Shown here piece by piece: positions 9,001 through 17,080 of a DNA stretch of 64,000 nt. The stretch is taken from assembly GCA_017654935.2 (NCBI GenBank), contig CM065684.1:59157915-59221914 (forward strand), in the 5' to 3' direction. Source of the stretch: Phymorhynchus buccinoides. Taxonomy: Eukaryota; Mollusca; Gastropoda; Neogastropoda; Raphitomidae. The position numbers were made by a program, and so were the translations under genes. Below the pieces are notes generated by a model. It saw only the letters and a program-made list of their open reading frames with translations, was not told where the DNA came from and ran no database searches. Each line of letters opens with the position of its first letter. Within the stretch, counting starts at the first letter, position 1.

Positions 9001-10268
9001 AGCTCTGTTGCTACAACAATATTTCCTCAATTTGTTGGAATGGCTTTATTTAAACATGGACGGACTGACCTGAAAATTAAGCAAGTACTCTGAATTAATA
9101 AGTCACCAGATTTCCAAGCTATCTGTTGAGCTACAGTGATTTTGTCGATGAAATAAGATTATTTGTGGAAAAATTACAAAGCTTATCATAAACTTCAAAC
9201 AGAATTTGATTAAATCAAGGAAAAGAGCTATGCAATTCAGTATCTTTTATTTAGTTTTAAGGGGGGTTGCTTAGTTTGTTGCTTTGTGTACAAGTGCTCC
9301 CAAATTTCTTCTATGTATGAGTTAATGCACTGTAGTTGATTTGATTTAATGAGATATATCTGCATATTTTAGATGAATGTTAGTGTTCAACTATATGCAT
9401 TGACTTCCCTTTTGGGATTATTGGACAAAGGGAGGCAACCAAGTGAATCAAATGTTCGTGGTTTTTTTTTATGCTGTTGTAGGACTACAGAGATCTGCTA
9501 GACAGTGGTAGTCAGCATGTCCTGGTGGATGTTCGGCAGCCCGTGGAGTTGGACATCTGTCGTCTGCCCCATCCCGCCCTCAGTATCCTCTGTGATTAAT
9601 GTGAAACAGTGTTGCTTTTAGGCCTTCAGTGTATGAAAGGATTTTTAAAGATATTTTATATTACATGTCGAGGTAAGTTGTTGTTTCAATGCATTGTGTG
9701 TGTGTGTGTATGTGTCACATGGCATTACATGAGGTACATGAAATCAAGTGTTGGTGACGTAGTCATAATTTTGTTGTTTTGTTTTAAGTGGGGGTGGATG
9801 TGTGTATGTGCAGGGGTATTTGCCTGTGTGTGTGTGTATGCATTTCCTATGCCAAGGTTTCTTTTTCCAATGTTTTCCATTTTAATTAGTTTCTTTCTTT
9901 GTTTTATTTAAACCAACTTAAGATGGCATTCTACTTTTCAATGAAAAATGATGCACTGTAGTATTGAAAATGAAACCCTTGACTTGATATCAGACATTCC
10001 GTTTGAAGCTTTGAAAAGAGACCCTTCAGCCCAGATGGAGAAGATAAAACAGTTTGCATCGTCATCATCACCACCACCATCATCGTCGTCATCAAAGAAC
10101 CCCCTCACCCCGTTACCACCGGTGGTGGTGGTGTGTCGGAGAGGAAACGACTCCCAGCTGGCAGTTCAGCTACTGGAGGCAGCGCAGTCAAACCTGGTGT
10201 TCAGAGACCTTCGCGGAGGTCTACACGCCTGGGCCAGACACGTCGACTCTGATTTCCCCGTCTACTAA
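2541..10268 (+). CDS. MOCS3: MOCS3/UBA4, 3' seven exons (gene-level entry, 5' end outside window)
   Basis: E1-like enzyme that adenylates the C-terminal glycine of URM1 and MOCS2A and then transfers sulfur from its rhodanese domain, for tRNA wobble-uridine thiolation and molybdopterin synthesis in the cytosol (family knowledge). Exons read here: 2541-2658, 4629-4737, 5131-5193, 6403-6566, 7484-7531, 9483-9582, 9994-10268. Phases match at every junction and the frame stays open to TAA. Visible family signatures in order: ATDN and NDAC of the adenylation domain, CYRC zinc pair, TNCSDGG with the E1 catalytic cysteine, CSVC second zinc pair, then a rhodanese domain with [16 protein letters not shown] and the active-site loop [10 protein letters not shown]. 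The nucleotide-binding N-terminus must lie left of position 1. The vertebrate gene is intronless, whereas this one has at least six introns. Confidence 0.95.
2938..3492. mobile_element. pogo-like MITE, 555 bp
   Basis: Termini are perfect inverted repeats, cagtggaatccgctttatcg at the left and its reverse complement at the right, flanked by TA on both sides. CAGTG... termini with a TA target are typical of the pogo/Tigger group. Further ggccgataaagcg motifs recur inside. No transposase frame. Confidence 0.85.
3597..4417. mobile_element. piggyBac-like TTAA MITE with nested retroposon
   Basis: Outer ends are ttaaccctttcaccaccaat and ggctggcggcgaaagggttaa, inverted repeats bounded by TTAA. The MITE body matches the copies at 6769-7014 and 34623-34849. 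It is interrupted at about 3815-4396 by a poly(A)-tailed element. Confidence 0.8.
3820..4396 (+). mobile_element. Poly(A)-tailed SINE-like retroposon, copy 1
   Basis: The body from about 3958 (ttctgtggctttgcaaaccc) to tacggcccagaagatg is shared with 52569-53000. Both copies end in long A runs (here 4374-4396). It lies inside a TTAA MITE, so it inserted later. No coding capacity. Confidence 0.75.
4629..4737 (+). CDS. MOCS3: MOCS3 exon with E1 catalytic cysteine
   Basis: The acceptor tctttcag ends at 4628 and the donor gtgggt starts at 4738. The exon encodes [20 protein letters not shown] and then [18 protein letters not shown] is the first half of the structural zinc site. The cysteine in TNC is the position of the URM1/MOCS2A-conjugating cysteine in this family. 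The exon starts in phase 0 and ends with one base of the next codon. Confidence 0.95.
5131..5193 (+). CDS. MOCS3: MOCS3 exon, 63 nt
   Basis: The acceptor gtgtgtgcag ends at 5130 and the donor gtatcc starts at 5194. The exon reads [21 protein letters not shown], the helix after the catalytic loop in MOCS3/MoeB proteins. Phases 1 and 1 join the flanking exons exactly. A MITE begins about 20 bp after the donor, at 5214. Confidence 0.93.
5214..5422. mobile_element. MITE with GCAGGGCTCCC ends, copy 1
   Basis: It shares most of its sequence with 55123-55329 (ctccttcacttacag, agagggtcctagag, agacccccaaatgggggtcc). Terminal sequences gcagggctccc and gggtccctgc are roughly inverted. Non-coding. Confidence 0.75.
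6000..6044 (+). repeat. (GA)n microsatellite
   Basis: A pure GA run in the MOCS3 intron between 5194 and 6402. The rest of that intron shows only degenerate short tandem copies of a tatgtgtatgtgttccttc segment. Confidence 0.95.
6403..6566 (+). CDS. MOCS3: MOCS3 exon with second zinc pair
   Basis: The acceptor ctttcag ends at 6402 and the donor gtcagg starts at 6567. The exon reads [20 protein letters not shown], then [20 protein letters not shown], ending ATDK. CSVC supplies the second zinc-binding cysteine pair. The DYEQFCG segment is the conserved linker into the rhodanese domain. Two other AG sites inside the first 20 bases would break the frame, which fixes this start. Confidence 0.93.
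6769..7014. mobile_element. piggyBac-like TTAA MITE
   Basis: TTAA at both ends, with inverted termini ccctttcactgcca and tggcggtgaaaggg. It contains the shared block ttacctgggtagagaa ... tactggggattcttctgtgac found in its family members at 3597 and 34623. Confidence 0.85.
7224..7351. mobile_element. Short pogo-like MITE (CAGTGGAACCTCCC)
   Basis: Begins cagtggaacctcccttataa and ends gggaggttcccactg, flanked by TA. A related degraded copy lies at 15784-15920. Confidence 0.85.
7484..7531 (+). CDS. MOCS3: MOCS3 48-nt linker exon
   Basis: A small phase-0 exon of 16 codons ([16 protein letters not shown]) between the acceptor ttcttcag and the donor gttggt. It falls exactly between ATDK and DYRDLLDSG, where the family has a variable linker before the rhodanese domain. 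The last 33 exon bases plus the donor are repeated at 7887-7934 beyond a DIRS fragment. That copy has lost the acceptor and the first 15 bases, so it is not a usable exon on its own. Confidence 0.88.
7499..7934 (+). repeat. 48-bp direct repeat of a MOCS3 exon end flanking a DIRS fragment
   Basis: Positions 7499-7546 and 7887-7934 are identical (gtgttgccagcttcaagccg ... ggttggtaattgttgt). They contain the last 33 bases of exon 7484-7531, its donor and 15 intron bases. The DIRS fragment fills the space between them. DIRS integration is not expected to make target duplications of this size. Confidence 0.9.
7547..7886 (+). mobile_element. Truncated DIRS terminal fragment, 340 bp
   Basis: The fragment starts exactly at the DIRS terminus (atctattctatcatgttacc). 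It follows the right end of the complete element (29541 down to about 29200 on the - strand) through the inverted terminal repeat into the 5' leader, and then breaks off at ggtttgtcggcatgtagttt. It is bracketed by a 48-bp direct repeat of MOCS3 exon and donor sequence. Confidence 0.9.
7973..8375. mobile_element. MITE, ACCGTAAAATGCGGACTATA variant
   Basis: Begins taccgtaaaatgcggactat and ends cttatagttcagtttttacggta, inverted termini related to the many-copy ACCGTATTTTTCGGACTATA family elsewhere in the window. It is longer than the other copies. No coding frame. Confidence 0.7.
8376..8718. repeat. Dispersed repeat, copy 1
   Basis: About 340 bp (ggaattaataggtaactgtc ... cctatgtctaaacctgaagt ... 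gcaaatgaattaa) is shared in the same orientation with 38281-38650. Unclassified and non-coding. Confidence 0.8.
8724..8876. mobile_element. Foldback MITE, 153 bp
   Basis: Left arm gggacggtattcatgtcgag ... aagctcttccaa and right arm ttggaagagcttctaagtta ... acgtgaataccgtccc are complementary over about 67 bp with very few mismatches. They enclose a short loop around tcctataggatttaatagga. It would form an almost perfect hairpin. Confidence 0.9.
8877..9482. other. MOCS3 intron, no feature seen
   Basis: AT-rich intron sequence without a recognisable transposon, RNA gene or exon copy. Confidence 0.5.
9483..9582 (+). CDS. MOCS3: MOCS3 exon, first part of rhodanese domain
   Basis: The acceptor gttgtag ends at 9482 and the donor gtatcc starts at 9583. 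The exon encodes [20 protein letters not shown] and [13 protein letters not shown] plus one base. VDVR and DICRLPH are the CH2A-like rhodanese motifs seen in MOCS3. Confidence 0.94.
9994..10268 (+). CDS. MOCS3: MOCS3 terminal exon with rhodanese active site
   Basis: The acceptor gatatcag ends at 9993. Two bases complete an Asn codon, and the frame runs to TAA at 10266-10268, ending HVDSDFPVY. The active-site loop [10 protein letters not shown] carries the persulfide cysteine. Between KQFASS and PLPPVVVV is a trinucleotide-repeat-encoded Ser/Pro-rich insert (about 10052-10110), in the loop where other MOCS3 proteins also vary in length. A diverged copy of part of this exon (10164-10205) recurs just downstream at 10353-10393. 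A possible AATAAA lies at 11603, but I cannot tie it to this gene. Confidence 0.93.
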
Positions 10269-10402
10269 AACATTGGTTGTGTTTTTTTTGCTTATTTTGT
10301 GGATTCTGCTTGTCCTTTGAGACATGGATTGCTTTTTTTTGTAACCAGATTGTGTCAGCTATTGGAGTTAGCACAGTCAGACCTGGTGTCTGTTGTTGTC
10401 AT

Positions 10403-10540
10403 ACCCTGGCTAAAAGACTCCAGGGATCACCCCAGCCGAAGCACTTGAATGCTGTGGTACAAATGCACCAGCTAGGGATGAGAACATTACGTGTGTGATG
10501 TGGGCAGCCACACTCCGACTTTGGAGGATTTTGGAGAGTG
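10403..10540 (+). mobile_element. SINE-like repeat (CCTGGCTAAAAGACTCCAGG), copy 1
   Basis: It shares ctccagggatcac, agcacttgaa, ccagctagggatgagaacat and cacgtaatg-type blocks with copies at 13771-13922 (same strand) and 29693-29855 (opposite strand). It falls immediately after the MOCS3 stop, probably within the 3' UTR. Confidence 0.7.
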
Positions 10541-11040
10541 ATGATGTTATGCTAGGAGTTTGTCATGGCTAAAGACAATCCCCGCATAACTATGCTTAGC
10601 ATAACAACATTTTGATGTAGCCTTGGTGTTCTAGCCTGTGTCATTTGGTCCGACTTGGCCTTAAGCCAAGGTGAAGACCTGGTGTCTGACCTGGAATACT
10701 TTGGTGTGGTGGATGTTATAGTGGAGACTGGTTTAGTAAGAAATAAGATGAAAAGACATTGGCTAAGACTTCTGGTGACCAGGGGAGTGTCTGCGATATA
10801 TGGGCGCCTGCTAGACTAACAGACAGGGCTTGTCTGAAGGAATGTGGATTCTGTCTCTCTCTTCCGATTGGGGATGTTTATCCAGCCCCACGCCCAAAGT
10901 CTTTGTTTAGACTGCTATTGGCGCACAGGATGCATGCTTTGTGGGTTCGTGTCATCCATTCCACCGGCACACACGTCCTACTCGTACCGAATAGTGGAAT
11001 GGACTTTAACGTTCGCGCAAGATCTTGTGCATGCATTCGC
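10541..11040. other. Intergenic DNA, no gene seen
   Basis: Open frames here are short and lack family signatures. A cctggtgtctgacctgg segment echoes the MOCS3 terminal exon and its 10353 copy but is too short to interpret. Confidence 0.4.
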
Positions 11041-11044
11041 ACAC

Positions 11045-11210
11045 AGGACCAGTTTTAAGTCTCATCCGAAGGACCAGGAAATAGGAGTAAAGTATCTGTC
11101 CCAAGGATACAACACCGTGAGCAGCTGGGTTCGAACCAGCGCGCGCACTCGCAAAACCGTTGGATTACGAGCGGCGGCGACTCTAACCAACCGGCCACGG
11201 ACTGCTCTTT
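11045..11210 (-). mobile_element. tRNA-derived SINE
   Basis: Read on the - strand it begins ccgtggccggttggttagag (box A-like TGGCCGGTTGG), then ggttcgaacccagc (box B), and ends with ccttcggatgagacttaaaa. The last block resembles a conserved central domain shared by many invertebrate SINEs, which I would compare with Meta-type domains. It cannot fold into a complete tRNA cloverleaf. Confidence 0.75.
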
Positions 11211-11215
11211 TCGTA

Positions 11216-13770
11216 ACCAGAATGTGTCTGATTTTTGCTGACAATCGTTGATTGCAAGTTTTGTGTGGAGAGAAAATTGGACTGTGAAGAACTGTTGGAG
11301 AAACAAAACGATTGTGCTGCTTGTGCAACTGCTGATGACTGTTTGTAGCTTGTTTGAATTTCAGCAGAATTGTGCCATATATCAAACCCCTTGACTGTCG
11401 GAGAAAATTAAAGAAAAAAATAATTGGGCAAATCATGCCATGAAAAAGACAACTGATATAGCCAATCTGGCAAAATGGTCTGGGGATATTACTCTCTTGA
11501 CTGTGTTAGAGCAAAAGCCAGCATATCAGCATCATCAGTGATGTCATCAGGTCAGTACGTGATACGTTGGTGGCAGTCAAGGGGTTAAAGATTTTACTTT
11601 TGTAATAAATGTTTTATGATCCGTCTCATTACTTTCAACAAGTTTGTACTTAATAGAATAATGAATGACACATGTACAAATTTAATGATTGTTTATTATT
11701 CAGATGAAAATGAATAGTTGAAATTGGTTTGGAAAAAAATATCCTCTACAGCAGTCAGATTTGTCCTAATTGCAAATATGTCCTTGTAAAGATGTGTCCT
11801 TGAAGACAATCTCTTGGTTTCTTCACTTAGGGTTCACATACTAACATTTGCATATTCAAAGGCTCAGTTTCAAATAACTAAACCAGAGGAGATTTATCTG
11901 CCGAAAGGCGGATTTTCGCCTTTTGGATGGCCCCAGGGGTCATTTTTGAGATCAGTGTAAATCCGTTGAGAATTTTTTTTTGGGGTGGGTGGGGTGGGGT
12001 AGGGTTAGTTTTTTTGATGATCGGCAGGACGACTGGACGAACGATCGATGTTTCGTTCTCGATCAGTCTGTTCTCAAATGGACGTTTCTGGTTTCTCATT
12101 GGGCCGACCAAGACTGCTCTCTTTGTTACCACTCTATGGTTACCGAGACCATAAAAGCGGAAGTTGATGTTTGAGAAAGAAGGATGCCGTTTGATAAATT
12201 TTTCCAGGAAGTGCCATCTTTTTAAGTTTCACGGACGAAAATCAAAATGTTTCGTCAGCTGAAAGAACGTGAAAAAGTGTCGGCGAAGAAAACTGACCAG
12301 TGAAAAATAAGTGGAGTTGGAAGTGGATGGAGCAGGCATCAGAATAGTCTGAAGTCCAATCCTCTGAAAACCGCGATAAAAGGGCTATCAAGGCCCCAGA
12401 CTATAGAAGGATAACACTGAAATCAGTTCCCACCACCACCAAAAAGGCTTAATATAGTGATAAATCACCTTAAAATGCTATTTAACACAAAGGATAACAC
12501 TGAATGAAAAGGCAAAACCTCTGACAAGAGAAGCCAATCCTCTGTAAGAAATTCTTAATCCTCTGACAATTCTGATGCCTGATGGAGGTCGAAGTTAGCG
12601 CTAAAGTGATGATACCCAGTTCCAAAGGCCCCGTTCCCCGGAATGTAACTATCGCACTCAAAGACTGCATGAAGAAAGTTGACCAGCCTGGACTAGACAT
12701 TTTTTTATAAGTCAAGGCAACTTATATTTTGATACTTTACTGTCCTGAGTGATGATTTTTTATTGATTAAAAGCAAACATTCTTCAGCTTCAGGGGGCTT
12801 TGCCCCCTGACCCCCACCAGGGACTTTGCCCCCGGACCTCACTTTATGCAGCCGCCGGACACACACGCGCGCGCGCGCCTTTTTTCCCCTCCCTTTTGAC
12901 TTTTTCAGACTCATCTCTGCTAAACTTTTTATATTTTATTGAAGTGTGTTTTTTCCAACATGTGTTCACTTCAAAAGATGCATCAACACTGACTTTTGAC
13001 AAATGGAAAGGACAATCATCAAAATGTGTATTGACTTCATTACATACAACAACAACTGAACTTGACAATCTAGATGGGTTCAAAAGATGCAACAGCTCTA
13101 ATTTTGACAGATCCAATGGACAATCATTCTAGGCACAACATGGCCACAACTCTTAAACAATACCCTCAACAATGTTATGAAAGCAGATTGAGAAGCAACT
13201 TGAGCGATAGGAACATTTCAAGTTAAAAGCTACTTTTCTCCTTTTTTTCTTCATATATTTACATATATGACAGATCTGCCTTTTTCATGTTACTCACAAT
13301 ATCATTTCATAGTTCAATTCTTAACAAATTCACTTTTCTTCATTTTGTTATACAAAGCACTATCTATACACACATTGTAGCTTTACATCACCAAGATATA
13401 ATCCACTGAACAAAAAACAAGTTCACAAGACCTTTGTTTACACCACAAAATTACTGATCACCTAGCTTACATCCTAAGACACCCACCCACCCCCCTTCCT
13501 TTCCCCTCCAGTGAAGTCCAATCCTCTAAAAACAGAAATGGCCGTCAAGGCTACAGACTGTAGAGGGACAACGCTGAAATCAGTTCCCAATGTGATGAAA
13601 ATGGAACAATGCAGTAAGAAAGTGCAATTTCACAGAAAAACTACACTCGCTAAAAATGGCAAAACCTCTTGCCGTCAGAATTTTGTAATCCTTTATTGAG
13701 TGTGTTTTGCTGCTTTTTGTGCGTGTAAAGTTTTATTGTTTATTAACATATTTTGTTTCTTGTTTTCGTT
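11216..13770. other. Intergenic DNA between convergent genes
   Basis: No conserved coding sequence was recognised. A block at about 12349-12430 (gaagtccaatcctctgaaaa ... ctgaaatcagttccca) recurs at 13512-13590, so part of this interval is a repeated unclassified element. An alternating GC run (acacgcgcgcgcgcgc) lies at 12863-12878. Confidence 0.45.
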
Positions 13771-13922
13771 CCCTGGCTAAATGACTCCAGGGGTGATCCT
13801 TACAGCTGAAGCACCTGAACACTATGGTAAAAGTTTATCAGCTAGGGATGAGAACATTACGTGTGTGACTGTTTTTGATTACCCCGCCATGTAGGCATCC
13901 ACACTCCTTCTTCGGGGGATTT
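13771..13922 (+). mobile_element. SINE-like repeat (CCTGGCTAAATGACTCCAGG), copy 2
   Basis: Same family as 10403-10540, with the shared block cagctagggatgagaacatt acgtgtgtga. It lies just beyond the likely symplekin 3' end. Confidence 0.7.
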
Positions 13923-13928
13923 TGTTTG

Positions 13929-13934
13929 TTTATT
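13929..13934 (-). promoter_or_regulatory. Candidate symplekin poly(A) signal AATAAA
   Basis: AATAAA on the - strand about 245 nt after the symplekin stop codon, followed by a GT-containing stretch (ggagtgtgg). It is the nearest canonical hexamer I see in the expected position. No transcript evidence is available. Confidence 0.4.
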
Positions 13935-14179
13935 TTCACAATTTTCATGTACCCCCAAGGGGCTTTTTGAATTACAATCTTGAATCAAAAATGTGCCAAT
14001 CCTGGCGACAATTACTGATTCCTGCACCCACCCTTTTCCTACCTGCCTCTCTTCTGCTCCCAACTTTCTGGATTACACAAAATGTACACAATATTCTTAA
14101 TAAGAGCAGGAGAGAAAGAGTCCAAACACATACAAAACACTGCATGACACGCTAGCTCTGGGCTGAATCGACTTCTGTT

Positions 14180-14278
14180 CTATCTCTTGCGGGTACTGCG
14201 GCGTGACGGAGTCGACTCTCTGTCTTTCTTGGATCGCGATGATCGCCGTTTGCTGGATTCCCCTTCGTCTTCTGCTCC
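14180..14278 (-). CDS. SYMPK: Symplekin terminal exon
   Basis: The acceptor gctgacag, then 32 codons [20 protein letters not shown] and [12 protein letters not shown] followed by TAG. The Lys/Arg/Ser-rich end is typical of a disordered nuclear protein tail. Confidence 0.85.
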   Translation of the reverse strand, partial: GAEDEGESSKRRSSRSKKDRESTPSRRSTRKR

Positions 14279-17049
14279 CTGTCAGCACAGAGTTCAATGA
14301 ATGTCATGAAACTTGTAATTAACTACCAGTATTCGACTTGTAGTTGTACCATGACATTTTACCTTTGTGCACAGGAGAGATTGTGTTCGGCATGAAAGAG
14401 AGTGTGTGTATGACACATTGTCAGTGATTAAATGCATCTGTGCGTTTATTGCGCATGTGCACTTGAAAGAAACTTCTGCCAAGTCATAGAATGATAGTGA
14501 TCTAAATCTCGCTCCTTAGAAGAGAGTGACGGAAAGTATGCTTCCCTACAGATCAAGCAATAAGAATAACAAAAAAAGAAAAGAGAAAAACCTCATTTAT
14601 ACTAGTCACAGTGCATTACCTGATCTAAATCTCGCTCCTTGGAATGAGATTACAAGAGAGCAATGCACATTTTGCACCCTTGCAGATCAAGCAATAAGAA
14701 TACTATATTTTTCGGACTATAAGGCGATACATTTTCTCCAGACTCAGACCCCTGCGCCTTATATTATAATAATATGACTAATAAAATAGTAAGAAAATAG
14801 AACAACACAATCTGAATTTCATGTCAAATTTGGGGTGTGCGCCTTATAGTCAGAAAAATACGTTAAAAAAAGGACAGAGATAAAGCTTATTTATAAAGTC
14901 GTAGCGCATTACCTGATCTGCGTCTCGCTCCTTGGAACGACGCCTCTCCTCTGACGACGGCTCCGCTCCAGACTCTCTCCGCTTAGAGCCGGACGAACTT
15001 TTCCCAGAGTCCGACTTGGACGGAGGAGAATCTCTCCTGGACGACGATGAAGACCCAGAATCCTTTTCCCTTTTTTCTTCCAGCGGCTCCGTCTTGATTT
15101 CCTTGAGAACAGAAACAGCGCTCGACGACTTGCTCGGGGACTGTGCAGTGGGACTCTGAAGGGGCACCTCCAGTAGAGTGGGGATGGATGAGATGGAGGG
15201 GGGCGCGGATGCTGGGAGGTCTGATGGAGGGGGAGTAGGGGAGGGAGGAGGGGACTGCGGCTCCGTTTTGATGACGATGGTTTCGCTCGTGATGTGAACA
15301 TCGCTGTCTTTCGCTTGCAGTTTTGTCTGAAACAGAATCCAATCTGAAGTTAAGCCGGCGCCACACAGCGTGTAGAATCGTATGGGGATGCGATGCGATT
15401 GTGTCACGCGAGTCATGATTCAAGTGAAATACTCCCGTCTAAAATAATTTTGCTATTTTCGTTCGCTATACTCAAGTAGACCCGATACATGAATTTTATG
15501 TGAATCATGACTCGCATCGTCAAAAGCGCATCGCATTCGGATGCGATTTGTATGTCGTGTGGCTGGCCCTTTAGTCGTTATGATTAATTTATTTTATGGT
15601 CATCTCGTAAAACTCCGTTCAGGTTGCATTATAGTTGCAGATAGATACCCGACAAGAAGAAAACAAGATGACAAAAACATACAATACACTCAGTCTTTCC
15701 ACATATTGCAGTAGCTCCAGGATCGACCCACTACCTTTACATATAAAAACGTCCTAGAGAATGAATACAGTACAATGAATACAGACCTCCCATTATAAGA
15801 CTCCCTCCCACTTAAGACCTACTTCTCCGAGACATTGCCCTTCTTTGTAAGTATTAAAATTACCTCCCTTATAAGACCTCATTTTGGATGATTTTTGAAG
15901 GTCTTGTAAGGGTTCCACTGTAAGCACAGTCACAAACAATGTTGCCTTTTGCTGGAGTGACTAACCAGATGTCTGGAGGGTCTGCTGCCTGCACCGATGG
16001 TGGAGATGGTGCGGATGCCGCCGTAAGACCCGAAAGGCAACGGGTCCGAAGGAGTTGCCCGCTCCTTCGCTGCTGCGCCACCACTAGGGGGAGCTATAGT
16101 TCCTGGGGGTAGAGGCTCACCCTGTGGAGAGAGAAAAGAAAGAATATTTATCTGGTACAAATTAATCACTGATTTACTTACTTAGCTCTGTTTGTGTAGA
16201 TTTTGAACTGGCCAGTTGCTTCCCCTTACAACCATTTGGGATGGGCTATTCGGTTAGATTCGAAAACACATCACCACAAATAAGTTATGAAAAGTTAGGG
16301 GCCGATATTTTCAGAGAAGATTACTAACACCATGCACTAAATCGAGCTCCAAGCTCTATATAAACTTTGAATCATATATTAATAGTCATTTTAAATTGTT
16401 TTGGTAGAGCCCAGACTACTACACCTTTTAATGTTTACAAGGTGATCATCATTTGACATTTTTTAAACAGAATGAACAAAACTGTCACAATATTGATGAC
16501 AATGAGGAAAAGTATACCAAAGTGTGATGTGATCCTATTTTCTGAATCAAAATAGGGTTTGCTACAAACGCACCACAGAAATAGTATATACCACCTACTT
16601 CCTTTTGCTTTGCGCATTTGTATGTGCTTACTAATGTTCATATAATGTGTTAAGTGTGTGTGCATGCATGTGTGGACATGCCTACGTGCATGTGCGTCAC
16701 TGTGAGGGCTATGCATTGCCTGTATGAACGCTTTTCACGAGCAGATTCCCGCCTGCCCATAAAGCATAGCCCATGACAGACACACAGAGAGTGAATTGTA
16801 TGAAGTAGGTTAGGTTAGGTACATTACAGTCACAGAGGCGTCTGTGAAATTTGGGTTGCTCAAACCTGGAGAGCGCGTCGCAGCCAGAGGCGCACAACCC
16901 CCCAAAAGCGCACTACCCATTTTTTTTGGGGGGGGGCATGCGACTTTTGAGTGACTGATGAGGAAGGAAGGGAGGGGGTTAAATATTGACCGAATGACAA
17001 CTTTTTCGTTGCCACTGGGTTTAATGTGTGCTAAGTGCATGAGCACATG

Positions 17050-17080
<31 letters not shown>

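Noticed and set aside
15869..16084. 71-codon frame overlapping the symplekin exon at 15966
   Set aside because: It cannot be joined in phase to exons 17232 and 14913, whereas the chosen frame can.
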